A stretch of 64,000 nt of DNA from Brevundimonas nasdae. GTDB taxonomy: Bacteria > Pseudomonadota > Alphaproteobacteria > Caulobacterales > Caulobacteraceae. The position numbers and the translations under genes are program-made. Below are positions 54,297 to 63,353 of this stretch, piece after piece; within the stretch, counting starts at the first letter, position 1; every line of letters starts with the position of its first letter. The DNA lies in assembly GCF_016654005.1 (NCBI RefSeq), contig NZ_JAEPWN010000002.1, positions 372,001-436,000 of the forward strand, read 5' to 3'. The notes beneath the pieces are model-generated. The model worked only from the letters and a program-made list of their open reading frames with translations, ran no database searches and was not told where the DNA came from.

Positions 54297-55538
54297 CTAT
54301 CGTCTGAAAACACCGACCAGTTCGACGTGCGCCGACCACAGGAACTGGTCCACCGGCGTCACCGTCTCCAGACGGAAACCCTTGTCGATCAGCACCCGGG
54401 CATCCCGCGCAAACGTCTGCGGATTGCACGACACGCCTACGACCACGCTGGCCTTGGTGTCGGCGATCTGGGCCGTCTGTTCGATCGCTCCGGCGCGTGG
54501 CGGGTCGAACACGATGGCGTCGCAACCCTTCAGGTCAAACGGCGTCAGCGGACGGCGGAACAGGTCGCGCGCCTCCGCCGTGATCGCCTTCATCCCCTTG
54601 GCCGAACCGACGCCGATCTTCAGCGCGTCAATACCCGGCTTGGACGCATCCGCCGCAATCACCGGCGCCACGGTCGCCAACGGGAAGGTAAAGGTGCCCG
54701 CCCCGCAGAACAGGTCGGCGATCTTTTTGGCCCCTTTCACCGCCGCCAGAGCGCGCGACACCATCGCCGCCTCGGCCTCCGGCACCGCCTGCAGGAAGCC
54801 GCCCGCAGGCAGGGGCACGGTCGCCGGACCGAACGCCACCTTGGGCTGGCGCGTCATCATCATGACGTCGCCCGCCAGACTCAGCCGCGCCAGATCGGCC
54901 CGCTGCGCCGCCGCAATCGCCCGCATCTGTGCGTCGCCGGACAGGCCGCCCGTGCGACGCTCCACCCCCGTCACGTCCACATCCAGCCCCGACAGGGTCC
55001 AGGTCACATGCAGGGTCGGCGCGGATTTCGGATGCTCCAGCAGGGGCGCCGCGACCTCGGCCAGCATCGGGATGGCCGCCACGATACGCGGATCGGCGAT
55101 GGGACAGGCCGTCACCTCGACCAGACGCCACGACCGCCGCGCCTTGAAGCCCAACGCCACCCGTCCGTCCGGCATCCGCCGCGCATGCAGCGCCACCCGG
55201 CGACGCGTACCCGCTGGCGTCGCCACCGTCGCCTCGATCTCGGTCTCGATACCCTCGCGCGCCAGGGCCAGCCGGACCTGTTCGCGCTTCCAGCCCAGAT
55301 ACGGTTCAGCCGCCCAGTGCTGCAGCGAACACCCGCCGCAATCACCATACTGGGGCGAGACCGGCGCAATCCGGTCCGCGCTGGCGGTCACGATCTCGAT
55401 CTGTTCGGCGCGGCCGTCTGTCACCACCGCCCGGACGCTCTCGCCCGGCAGCGTCAGGGGCACGAAGACCGGGCCGTTCGGCGTATTGGCGACGCCGTCG
55501 CCCTGCCCGCCGACGCGGTCGATGCTCAAGATTTCCAT
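54297..55538 (-). CDS. RNA m5U methyltransferase (RumA/TrmA family)
   Basis: These SAM enzymes convert uridine to 5-methyluridine in 23S rRNA or tRNA. The 413-residue protein has an N-terminal TRAM-like strand set (IDRVGGQGDGVA), an Fe-S motif region with C67-G-G-C70, motif I in KKIADLFCGAGTFTFPLA, and the catalytic nucleophile in V-S-C-N-P. In E. coli RumA the first cluster ligand is a cysteine six residues before the C-G-G-C cysteine. Here it is serine (S61), so only three of four cluster cysteines appear: C67, C70 and one near 144 (TACPIADP). It precedes the acidic hypothetical gene. Confidence 0.9.
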   Translation of the reverse strand: MEILSIDRVGGQGDGVANTPNGPVFVPLTLPGESVRAVVTDGRAEQIEIVTASADRIAPVSPQYGDCGGCSLQHWAAEPYLGWKREQVRLALAREGIETEIEATVATPAGTRRRVALHARRMPDGRVALGFKARRSWRLVEVTACPIADPRIVAAIPMLAEVAAPLLEHPKSAPTLHVTWTLSGLDVDVTGVERRTGGLSGDAQMRAIAAAQRADLARLSLAGDVMMMTRQPKVAFGPATVPLPAGGFLQAVPEAEAAMVSRALAAVKGAKKIADLFCGAGTFTFPLATVAPVIAADASKPGIDALKIGVGSAKGMKAITAEARDLFRRPLTPFDLKGCDAIVFDPPRAGAIEQTAQIADTKASVVVGVSCNPQTFARDARVLIDKGFRLETVTPVDQFLWSAHVELVGVFRR

Positions 55539-55726
55539 CGGCGGGCTTCTAGCCGTCCCGCCCCATCACGCCAACCCAGCCAATTTCACCCGCAAGATGA
55601 ACGAAGATGAACAATCCGCTCAAATAGCGTTCAGCTTCGGTCATCTACATCTCACTGCAACAGACACGGGGTTCAGCCGTTCTCCGGTTACGGAACGCGT
55701 CCGATCCTCGAAGGGGTTCAAACCAA

Positions 55727-56425
55727 ATGCGCACGAAGATTGTCTCACTGGCCGCCGCCCTCGCCTTCGCAGGCCTGGCCGCGCCGATGGCCGCCGAAGC
55801 CCAGAGCTACTACGGCTACACCCAGAACTACGGCACCGGCGCCTATGGCCGCCCGTACAACTATGACAACCGCGGCTATCAGTATGATCCGTGCCAGACC
55901 CAACGTCAGGGCCGCACCGGCGCGGGCGCCGTCATCGGCGGCGGCGCGGGCGCCGTCATCGGCTCGCAACTGGCTGCACGCGGCCGCCGCACCGAGGGCA
56001 GCGTCCTGGGCGGCGTCGTCGGCGCCCTGATCGGCTCTCAAGTAGGCCGCAGCAGCGCGGACAACTGCGACTATCGTCAGGACGGCTACTATAACCAGGG
56101 CTATCAGGGCGGCGGCTATTACAACCGCCAGCCGGTCTACACCCAGCCCCAGTATGGCTACAGCCAGCAGACCTACGGCTATTACGACAACCGTTACGCG
56201 GGCGATCAGGGCTACAGCTACGGCTACGACCAGTACGACCGTAACGACTACGCCCGCGATGACCGCGGCTATTACAACGACCGGTCGCAGCCGGTTCAGT
56301 CCTATCAGAACTCAGATGGATGCCGTCTCGCCGAGAGCGAAATCCGTCTGCCGGATGGTCGTCGCGACACCCGCTATGTGCGGACCTGCCCCGACCAGTA
56401 CGGCCGCTATCGCGTCGTCGATTAA
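55727..56425 (+). CDS. Secreted glycine-zipper protein with Tyr/Gly-rich region
   Basis: The 232-residue protein has a signal peptide (1-25, cleaved after A-E-A). A glycine-zipper membrane segment (about 68-108, GAVIGGGAGAVIGSQLAARG, then GGVVGALIGSQVGR) follows, and then a Tyr/Gly/Gln/Asp-rich low-complexity part (110-195). A folded C-terminal end carries two cysteines (C199, C217). Glycine-zipper 2TM proteins of this kind sit in the outer membrane or periplasm; the function is unknown. A terminator follows. Confidence 0.85.
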   Translation: MRTKIVSLAAALAFAGLAAPMAAEAQSYYGYTQNYGTGAYGRPYNYDNRGYQYDPCQTQRQGRTGAGAVIGGGAGAVIGSQLAARGRRTEGSVLGGVVGALIGSQVGRSSADNCDYRQDGYYNQGYQGGGYYNRQPVYTQPQYGYSQQTYGYYDNRYAGDQGYSYGYDQYDRNDYARDDRGYYNDRSQPVQSYQNSDGCRLAESEIRLPDGRRDTRYVRTCPDQYGRYRVVD

Positions 56426-56460
56426 TAATCAGCCCCCCTGTCGATCGACGACGTGACGGG

Positions 56461-56501
56461 AACCGCCGGAGGATCAGTCCTTCGGCGGTTTCTCCATTTT
56501 T
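56461..56501 (+). terminator. Terminator of the glycine-zipper gene
   Basis: AACCGCCG (56461-56468) pairs with CGGCGGTT (56483-56490), with an inner GAGG/CCTT extension. TCTCCATTTTTG follows. It lies 35 bp after the stop. Confidence 0.8.
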
Positions 56502-56566
56502 GTGGGCGCCTATCGCGCGGACGCGCTGCTTGAGGCGCATGTTGCTGGGCCTACCGCGTGGTCGCG

Positions 56567-57304
56567 CTACTTGAGGCCGTGTTTGGCCCATAGCAGGAAC
56601 TCGACATTGCCGTCGCCTCCGGTGATCGGGCTTTCGGTCGTGGCCTGCACGGCCCAGCCGACGCCTTCCAGCCAGTCCGCGATGCGCTGCACCGCCGCCG
56701 TCTGGGCCTCACGGTCCTTGACCACGCCCTTCTTGCCGACGCCGCCAGGGCCATCCGCCTCGAACTGAGGTTTGACCAGCGTCACCAGATCGGCGTCGTC
56801 CGCCGCCAGAGCCAAGGCCGCAGGCAGCACTTTCGACAGACTGATGAAGCTGGCGTCGCACACGATCAGGGACGGCGCCTGCGGGATCACCTCATTCGTC
56901 AGGTCCCGCGCATCGGTCCGCTCCAGATTGACGACGCGCGGATCGCTGGCGACCCGGTCATGCATCTGGCCAAAGCCGACATCGACGGCGAAAACCCTGG
57001 CCGCGCCACGATCCAGACAGACCTCGGTGAAGCCGCCGGTCGAGGCCCCGACGTCCAGCGCCACGCGGCCCTCGACCACTATCGGCCACAGACCCAGGGC
57101 GTGATCCAGCTTCAAGGCGCCGCGCCCGACCCAGCGATGCGCGGGCTGGGCCTCCAGCACCGCGTCCTCGGCGATCTGCTCGGACGGCTTTTGCACCGTA
57201 ACGCCATCGGCGACGACCAGACCGGCCTCGATCGCCGCCCTGGCCCGCGCGCGGCTGTCGAACAGACCGCGCGTGACCAGAAGCTGGTCGATACGGGTCT
57301 TCAC
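56567..57304 (-). CDS. tlyA: TlyA-family rRNA 2'-O-methyltransferase / haemolysin-like
   Basis: TlyA methylates ribose in 16S and 23S rRNA. The 245-residue protein has an N-terminal S4 RNA-binding domain ([31 protein letters not shown]) and an FtsJ-like methyltransferase domain. The latter contains [28 protein letters not shown] and [10 protein letters not shown]. The start is GTG at 57304, and GTGA overlaps the valS stop, so the two are translationally coupled. Confidence 0.93.
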   Translation of the reverse strand: MKTRIDQLLVTRGLFDSRARARAAIEAGLVVADGVTVQKPSEQIAEDAVLEAQPAHRWVGRGALKLDHALGLWPIVVEGRVALDVGASTGGFTEVCLDRGAARVFAVDVGFGQMHDRVASDPRVVNLERTDARDLTNEVIPQAPSLIVCDASFISLSKVLPAALALAADDADLVTLVKPQFEADGPGGVGKKGVVKDREAQTAAVQRIADWLEGVGWAVQATTESPITGGDGNVEFLLWAKHGLK

Positions 57305-60048
57305 CCGATCTCGCTGAGACGCGCCAGCGCGGCCTGCAGCTTGACCTTGCCGGCCTCAGCTTCGGCCAGCTTGGCGCGCTGCTCGTCCACCACTTCCGGT
57401 GCGGCGCGCGAGACGAAGTTGGGGTTGCCCAGCTTCTTGTTCACGTGGCCGATATCGCTGTCGAAGGCGGCGATTTCCTTCTCCAGACGCGCCCGTTCGG
57501 CGGTCAGGTCGATGATGCCCGCCAAGGACAGGGCGATGGTCGAACCGCCGGACACGAAGGTCACGGCGCCCGTCGGCGCAGCATCCGCCGAACCGACCTC
57601 GGACACACGGCCCAGAGTCAGGATCAGGTCTCGGTGACGGGTGATCCGCTCGGCGGTCGCGGCGTCGGGTGCGACGAAGGCCAGCGGCGGCTTGGCCGAC
57701 GGCGGCACGTTCATCTCCGCCCGCAGGCCGCGGATTTCACCGACCAGATCGACCAGCCAGCCAATCTCGGCCTCGGCCGAGGCGTCGACGAAGGCGTCCG
57801 GCAGCACCGGCCATTCGGCGCCGATCAGCAGACCGTCGCGCGCCGGGCCTTCCTTGCCGAGTTCCGCCCACAGCTCTTCAGTGATGAAGGGCATGACCGG
57901 GTGCAGCAGCTTCAGCGTCTGGTCCAGCGTCCAGGCGGTCATGGCCCGCGTCTCGGCCTTGGCGGCTTCATCGGCGCCGTTGAAGACCGGCTTGGCCAGT
58001 TCCAGATACCAGTCGCAGAAGACGTTCCAGACGAAGCGGTAAAGCGCCCCTGCTGCGTCATCGAACCGGCCGCCCTCGATGGCCTCGGACACGGCGCGTT
58101 CGGCCTTGGTCAGTTCGCCACGGATCCAGCGGTTGATCGTCTGTTCCACGGCGGCGGGATCAAAGCCCTCGACGCGGCGCGCCTCGTTCATCTGGCTGAA
58201 GCGGGCGGCGTTCCACAGCTTGGTGCCGAAGTTGCGGTAGCCCTCGATCCGCTGTTTCGACAGCTTGATGTCGCGCGTGCCCGACAGGATGGCCATGGTG
58301 AAGCGCAACGGGTCGGCGCCCAGCTCGTCGATGATGCCCAGCGGGTCAATGACGTTGCCCTTGGACTTCGACATCTTCTGACCCTTCTCGTCGCGGACCA
58401 GACCGTTGATGATCACGCGCTTGAAGGGAACTTCGCCGTCCATGAAATGAAGGCCCATCATCATCATCCGGGCGACCCAGAAGAAGATGATGTCCGCCGC
58501 CGTGACCAGGTCGCTGGTCGGATAGAACCGCTCCAGATCCTCGGTCTTCTCGGGCCAGCCCATGGTCGAGAACGGCCACAGGGCCGAGCTGAACCAGGTG
58601 TCCAGAACGTCCTCGTCCTGGGTCAGGACGACTTCGGAGTCATAGTCGGCCATCGCCTGTTCGCGGGCGTCGGCTTCCGTCTCGGCGACATAGATTTCGC
58701 CGTTCGGACCGTACCAGGCCGGGATGCGGTGGCCCCACCACAGCTGGCGCGAAATGCACCACGGCTCGATGTTGCGCAGCCACTCGAAGTAGATCTTCTC
58801 GTAGGATTTCGGCTCAAACACCGTCGTGCCGGTCTCGACTGCGGCAAGCGCGGGCTGGGCCAGGGTGTGGGCGTCAACGTACCACTGGTCCGTCAGCCAC
58901 GGCTCGATGACCACGCCGGAGCGATCGCCGTGCGGGACGACGTGCTTGGTCTTCTCGATCTCGCGCAGCCAGCCGTCTTCTTCAGCGCGGGCGACGATGG
59001 CTTTGCGCGCAGCGAAGCGGTCCAGCCCCACCAGTTCAGCAGGGATTTCCGGCACGTCATCAGCGACGATGCGGGCGAAGGCGTCCAGAATATTCAAGGC
59101 CGCCAGCCCTGCCCGCTTGCCGACGCCGAAGTCGTTGAAGTCGTGCGCAGGCGTGATCTTCACCGCGCCCGAACCCTTGGTCGGATCGGCGTAGTCGTCG
59201 GCGACGATGGGGATGCGGCGGCCGGTGATCGGCAGGGTCACGAACTTGCCCACCAGACCTGCGTAACGCTCGTCCTCAGGGTGAACCGCTACGCCGGTGT
59301 CGCCCAGCATGGTCTCGGGCCGGGTCGTGGCCACGACGATGAAGTCGCGGGTTTCGAACTCGGTGGCCTTGCCGCCCTCATCGAAGGCGACGGGGTGTTC
59401 ATAGGTCACGCCATCGGCCAACGGATAGGCGAAGTGCCAGTAGGCGCCGTCCACCTCGCGCTGCTCGACCTCCAGGTCCGAGATGGCGGTCTGGAAATGG
59501 GGGTCCCAGTTCACCAGACGCTTGTCGCGATAGATCAGGCCGTCCTTGTGCAACTGCACGAAGACCTTGCGGACGGCGGCGTTCAGCCCCTCGTCCAGCG
59601 TGAACCGTTCACGCGACCAGTCGCATGACGCGCCCAGACGGCGCAGCTGGCGCACGATGGTGCCGCCCGATTCGGCCTTCCACTCCCACACCTTCTCGAT
59701 GAAGGCGTCGCGGCCCATGTCGCGACGGCCGATATTGCCGCCCGCCGCCAGTTGGCGCTCGACCACCATCTGGGTCGCGATGCCCGCATGGTCCGTGCCG
59801 GGCAGCCACAGCACGGCCTTGCCCTTCATGCGGTGATAACGCGCCAGGATGTCCTGCAGCGTATTATTCAGCGCATGGCCGATGTGCAGGCTGCCCGTCA
59901 CGTTCGGCGGAGGAATGACGATCGAATAGGCGTCGGCCGCTCCGTCCGTCTGGGCGGCGGCGCGCGGCGCGAACAGGCCGCTTTCCTCCCATTGGGCGTA
60001 AAGGCGTGGCTCGGCGGCCTGGGGTTCGAAGGTCTTCTCAAGCATCAT
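57301..60048 (-). CDS. valS: Valyl-tRNA synthetase
   Basis: ValS charges tRNA-Val. The 915-residue class I enzyme has the HIGH motif G-S-L-H-I-G-H-A near residue 53, an editing (CP1) domain with [29 protein letters not shown], the K-M-S-K-S loop in [14 protein letters not shown], and a C-terminal coiled coil (about 850-915) that is typical of ValRS. Length and order match the family. The gene order pcm-like, tolC, popZ, valS, tlyA runs in one direction. Confidence 0.96.
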   Translation of the reverse strand: MMLEKTFEPQAAEPRLYAQWEESGLFAPRAAAQTDGAADAYSIVIPPPNVTGSLHIGHALNNTLQDILARYHRMKGKAVLWLPGTDHAGIATQMVVERQLAAGGNIGRRDMGRDAFIEKVWEWKAESGGTIVRQLRRLGASCDWSRERFTLDEGLNAAVRKVFVQLHKDGLIYRDKRLVNWDPHFQTAISDLEVEQREVDGAYWHFAYPLADGVTYEHPVAFDEGGKATEFETRDFIVVATTRPETMLGDTGVAVHPEDERYAGLVGKFVTLPITGRRIPIVADDYADPTKGSGAVKITPAHDFNDFGVGKRAGLAALNILDAFARIVADDVPEIPAELVGLDRFAARKAIVARAEEDGWLREIEKTKHVVPHGDRSGVVIEPWLTDQWYVDAHTLAQPALAAVETGTTVFEPKSYEKIYFEWLRNIEPWCISRQLWWGHRIPAWYGPNGEIYVAETEADAREQAMADYDSEVVLTQDEDVLDTWFSSALWPFSTMGWPEKTEDLERFYPTSDLVTAADIIFFWVARMMMMGLHFMDGEVPFKRVIINGLVRDEKGQKMSKSKGNVIDPLGIIDELGADPLRFTMAILSGTRDIKLSKQRIEGYRNFGTKLWNAARFSQMNEARRVEGFDPAAVEQTINRWIRGELTKAERAVSEAIEGGRFDDAAGALYRFVWNVFCDWYLELAKPVFNGADEAAKAETRAMTAWTLDQTLKLLHPVMPFITEELWAELGKEGPARDGLLIGAEWPVLPDAFVDASAEAEIGWLVDLVGEIRGLRAEMNVPPSAKPPLAFVAPDAATAERITRHRDLILTLGRVSEVGSADAAPTGAVTFVSGGSTIALSLAGIIDLTAERARLEKEIAAFDSDIGHVNKKLGNPNFVSRAAPEVVDEQRAKLAEAEAGKVKLQAALARLSEIG

Positions 60049-60066
60049 CTGGTCTCGAATGAGAAA

Positions 60067-60090
60067 GGGCGGCTCCTGCGGGAGCCGCCC
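60067..60090 (-). terminator. Terminator between popZ and valS
   Basis: GGGCGGCTCC (60067-60076) pairs perfectly with GGAGCCGCCC (60081-60090) around TGCG. On the minus strand TTTCTC follows. It begins 29 bp after the popZ stop and sits just upstream of the valS start at 60048. Confidence 0.75.
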
Positions 60091-60118
60091 CTCAAATAGT
60101 CTGCGGTCAACTGAAGGG

Positions 60119-60733
60119 CTAGGCGCTGCGCGCGATGCGTTCGACTTCCTTTTGCACAGCGTCTTGAACGATCCCCGGCAGGTTGGCGTCCAACCACTGT
60201 TTCAACAGCGGGCGCAGCATTTCGCCGACCATGGCCTCGACCGTGTTGCCGCTGACGAAGGGCAGATCGCTCGTTGCGGCTGGCGCGGGTTCCGGCTTCT
60301 TGAAGCTGGCGGCCAGGCCGGCGAAGGCCGACGCGGCGCTGGCGGCGGCGCTTTCGCCGACCAGGGCGTCATAAGTCGGCGCGGGTTCCGGGGCGGGCGC
60401 AGGCTCAGGCTCGCGGGCATAGACGGGCGCCAGCTCGGGCTCGGCGTAGTAAGGTTCGGGCTCCGGTTCAGGCGTGACGTCGACAACGTCCAGATCGCCG
60501 ATGCTTTCCGCAGCGGGCGCCTCATAACGGTCCGTCAGGTCCAGCACATCGTCCTCGATGGCTTCGGCCGCGATCTCGTGCGCGGGTTCAGCAGGTGCGA
60601 CCGGCTCGGGCGCGGGTTCCGGCGCCACGGCTGCAGGCGGGGTTTCAGCCGGGGCTTCGTCTTCAGAAATGATCCGGCGGATCGACGCCAGGATCTCTTC
60701 CATCGTGGGTTCCTGAGCGGACTGATCGGTCAT
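60119..60733 (-). CDS. popZ: PopZ, polar organising protein
   Basis: PopZ self-assembles at cell poles and anchors the chromosome. From M-T-D-Q-S-A at 60733 it has 204 residues. The layout is that of Caulobacter PopZ: a short N-terminal helix ([17 protein letters not shown]) used for partner binding, a Pro/Glu/Asp-rich acidic linker (about 28-140), and a helical C-terminal oligomerisation domain (about 155-204, [26 protein letters not shown]). The open frame 31 codons upstream crosses the tolC terminator and is not used. Confidence 0.95.
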   Translation of the reverse strand: MTDQSAQEPTMEEILASIRRIISEDEAPAETPPAAVAPEPAPEPVAPAEPAHEIAAEAIEDDVLDLTDRYEAPAAESIGDLDVVDVTPEPEPEPYYAEPELAPVYAREPEPAPAPEPAPTYDALVGESAAASAASAFAGLAASFKKPEPAPAATSDLPFVSGNTVEAMVGEMLRPLLKQWLDANLPGIVQDAVQKEVERIARSA

Positions 60734-60764
60734 GTCTAAACCTTGTGGAAGGCCGGAAGAAAAA

Positions 60765-60790
60765 CGGCGCCGGGCGAAAACCCGACGCCG
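60765..60790 (-). terminator. Terminator of tolC
   Basis: CGGCGCCGGG (60765-60774) pairs with CCCGACGCCG (60781-60790) with one mismatch. On the minus strand TTTTTCTTCC follows. It ends 31 bp before the popZ start. A second stem, CGCCCGT / ACGGGCG (near 60809-60832), lies between it and tolC, with its T run on the plus side. Confidence 0.8.
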
Positions 60791-60859
60791 ATCTGTTGTC
60801 GTCGCATCAACGCCCGTCAGAATCAACGGGCGTTTTAGGGGACTTCAGCCCCCAAAGCT

Positions 60860-62365
60860 TCAGTTGCGCGGGGCGGTCCGCACAACCTCGCCCTTCAACT
60901 GGGTGTCGATCGGGGCGTCCGGCGCGTCGCTGGCGGCGACGATCGGGGGCGAGGCCACGCGATCCAGCGCCTCGATCACGCCGTCCCAAGGCAGTGCGCC
61001 GCGATTGCGGACGTGGTCATAGTTCGCCTTCGCGTCATAGACGTCCAGATCCGCATTCAGGTTCGGACCTTCCAACTGGCCCATGGCCTTCAACAGCGAG
61101 GCGCGCGCGACATATTCGGCCGCCTTGGCGTTGGCCAAAGCGGTCTGGGCCGAACGCAGGGTCACTTCCTGCTGCAGCACGTCCAGCGTGGTGCGCAGGC
61201 CGACCTGGGCCTCCTGGCGCACGCCTTCGGCGGCGACCGATGCGGCGCGAACCGCTTCGTTGCCCGCCGCGACGCCAGAGCGGGTCGACAGAACCTGCGC
61301 ATAGGCCGTGCTGACGTCCTGCAACACCGCACGACGCTGACCCTCAACGCCGATCTGGGCCGCGTTGGCGCGCTCCAGCGCCTGGGCGACGCGCGACTGG
61401 TTCAGGCCGCCGGTGAACAGCGGCACCGACAGGGTCGCCCCCGCCTGGAAGCTGCGACGGTCGGTCAGTTCGCCCAGATCGCCAAGATCATTGGTCGAAC
61501 CGCCGTAGGAGGCGGTGGCGCGAACCGACGGCAGATACTCGGAACGGGCGGCGGCGACAGCGGCCTCGGCGCCCTGCTGGTTGTAGATGGCGGCCAGAAC
61601 ACCCGGATTGCGGCCCAGCGCCGTCTCCATCGCGGCGTCGAAGTCCGTCGGCACTGCAGGCAGGGCCGGAGCCGCCTCCAGATCAGTCGGCGACTGGCCG
61701 ATCACGGCGGCATAGGCCGCGCGCGACGACGACAGTTGCGCCTGGGCGTTGGCCAGGTCGGCCTCGGACTGCGCCAGCGAGGCCTCGGCCTGGGCGACGT
61801 CGGTGCGGGTGATCTCACCCACTTCGAAACGGGCGCTGGTTTCCTGAAGCTGGCGTTGCAGCACGGTCAGGTTTTCCTGGCGGATGCGCAGGATCTCCAT
61901 GTCGCGCGACACGTTCACATAGGCCTGGATCACCGACAGCAGGACCGTCTGTTCGATATCACGCAGGTTCTCGCGGCCAGCCAGCACATTGGCGCGGGCC
62001 TGGTCGATGGCGCGGGTGGTGCGGCCTGCGGTCCACAGGTTCTGCGAGACACTGACGCCGACGTTGCCGCCGTTCGTGTCGGTGTCGCCCGCAATGGTCA
62101 CGCCGTTGACGGTCGTGTCCGGCGCCCAGGTGCGGGTGTAATTGGCGCCGGCCGAGGCGCTGAGCGTGGGGCGCAGACCCGAACGCGCCTGCACCACCGT
62201 CTCGTCCAGAGCGCGCTGGTTGGCGCGCTGGGCCAACAGGTTGGGATTGGTGCGATAGGCCAGAGCAATCGCTTCCTGCAGGGTTTCGGCCCATGCAGGC
62301 GCGCCCAATCCGCTCACAAGAGCCACCACAGCGGCCGAGGCCAGCACACGCGAGCGTTTCAACAT
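60860..62365 (-). CDS. tolC: TolC-family outer-membrane efflux/secretion channel
   Basis: TolC proteins form the outer-membrane duct of type I secretion and efflux systems. From M-L-K-R-S-R at 62365 the protein has 501 residues with a signal peptide cleaved near A-W-A-E. Two repeated halves have the TolC motif pattern LQEAIALAYRTNPNLLAQRANQRAL and later FDAAMETALGRNPGVLAAIYNQQG, with coiled-coil segments that build the alpha-barrel. In Caulobacter relatives close homologues export the S-layer protein. No ABC or membrane-fusion partner is in the window. Confidence 0.94.
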   Translation of the reverse strand: MLKRSRVLASAAVVALVSGLGAPAWAETLQEAIALAYRTNPNLLAQRANQRALDETVVQARSGLRPTLSASAGANYTRTWAPDTTVNGVTIAGDTDTNGGNVGVSVSQNLWTAGRTTRAIDQARANVLAGRENLRDIEQTVLLSVIQAYVNVSRDMEILRIRQENLTVLQRQLQETSARFEVGEITRTDVAQAEASLAQSEADLANAQAQLSSSRAAYAAVIGQSPTDLEAAPALPAVPTDFDAAMETALGRNPGVLAAIYNQQGAEAAVAAARSEYLPSVRATASYGGSTNDLGDLGELTDRRSFQAGATLSVPLFTGGLNQSRVAQALERANAAQIGVEGQRRAVLQDVSTAYAQVLSTRSGVAAGNEAVRAASVAAEGVRQEAQVGLRTTLDVLQQEVTLRSAQTALANAKAAEYVARASLLKAMGQLEGPNLNADLDVYDAKANYDHVRNRGALPWDGVIEALDRVASPPIVAASDAPDAPIDTQLKGEVVRTAPRN

Positions 62366-62499
62366 TGTCCGTCCTTGCCTGACGCTCCCCCAGGAGCGCC
62401 CGATGTTACGCCAGCGTAACTGCGGCCTCACTCGACCATACGCCAGTTAAGTTTTTTTCACGCTCGCGGCCGCGATTTCCTTCGCGGCTGCAAAAACGA

Positions 62500-63129
62500 T
62501 TACAGCGCGAAGGTAGGAGCCGGCGTCAGGGCTGCAAGAACCGCAGGCGACGAATCGAAAAGTTCACGGCGTGACAGGCCTTCACGCCCCTTCACATACA
62601 GGGCCGCCTTGCCGATGGCGCCGCGACGCTCGACCGCCACGATACGACCGCCCGGACGCAGCGCCGCGCCCCAGCTTTCCGGCAGGGCGGCGACGCCGCC
62701 CTCGCAGACGATCACGTCCCAGCCCTCGCCCGTCGGCTGGTCCAACGGCGCAACCACCGTGGCCACGCCTTCGGCGGCCAGGGCCTCGCCCACGACATCG
62801 AATACGGCCTGATCGGCTTCCTGCGCGGTGACGCTCAGGCCCATGCGGGCCAGGACGGCGGCGGCGTAAGGGGCCGCGATGGCCAGCGCCTTCTCGCCTT
62901 CGCGCGCATCGGCGGCCTGCAGCAGCTTGGCCACATCACGCGCCGGCATCAAGCGACGCTCGCCCGCGATGACGACGGCTTCTTCGGAATAGGCGGCGAA
63001 GGCGCGGTCCGACGCACAGAATGATTCGCGCGGCACGGCCAGCATGGCCAAGTGAATCGCGCGCTCAGTCACGTCGTTCACCCGCACCTGCGAGTCGACC
63101 ATAGCCTTGCGCTCTGCGGTGAAATCCAT
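62500..63129 (-). CDS. Protein-L-isoaspartate methyltransferase-like protein, SAM motif degenerate
   Basis: The 209-residue protein starts like Pcm/PCMT enzymes (MDFTAERKAMVDSQVRVNDVTERAIHLAMLAVPRESF). The SAM-binding glycine motif, normally V-L-E-I-G-T-G-S-G-Y, here reads ALAIAAPYAAAVLARMG, lacking the glycines. Later segments (VIVCEGGVAALPESWGAALRPGGRIVAVER) keep the fold. The protein may have lost methyl transfer. It is 134 bp upstream of tolC in the same direction, an order seen in other alphaproteobacteria, which hints at a role tied to the outer membrane channel. Confidence 0.88.
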   Translation of the reverse strand: MDFTAERKAMVDSQVRVNDVTERAIHLAMLAVPRESFCASDRAFAAYSEEAVVIAGERRLMPARDVAKLLQAADAREGEKALAIAAPYAAAVLARMGLSVTAQEADQAVFDVVGEALAAEGVATVVAPLDQPTGEGWDVIVCEGGVAALPESWGAALRPGGRIVAVERRGAIGKAALYVKGREGLSRRELFDSSPAVLAALTPAPTFAL

Positions 63130-63263
63130 CTGTAAACAGCCTTTGACGATGATCCGGGAGGAATTCTGCCGCGCTTATAGGTCCGTGCGTTGCAGCGGAC
63201 AATCCGATCTGATAGCGAACGCCCCTCGCGATGACCGCCCCCGCAAAAAACGGGGAACAAAGC

Positions 63264-63337
63264 GGCCTGATGGCGGAGTGGTGACGCAGAGGACTGCAAA
63301 TCCTTGCACCCGGGTTCGATTCCCGGTCAGGCCTCCA
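63264..63337 (+). tRNA. tRNA-Cys (anticodon GCA)
   Basis: The 74-nt sequence folds as a standard tRNA. The acceptor stem GGCCTGA (63264-63270) pairs with TCAGGCC (63327-63333). The anticodon loop is CTGCAAA with anticodon GCA at 63296-63298, and the T arm is CCGGG-TTCGATT-CCCGG. The discriminator base is T, and CCA (63335-63337) is encoded. A terminator follows at 63356, and the gene borders an integrase. Confidence 0.96.
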
Positions 63338-63353
63338 TCGCGATTTCAACGAG

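Noticed and set aside
57445..59628. 727-codon open frame on the plus strand
   Set aside because: It is antisense to valS, which is complete.
62440..62465. CtrA-type TTAA-N7-TTAA upstream of tolC
   Set aside because: TTAA is followed after 7 nt by TCAC, so the second half does not match.
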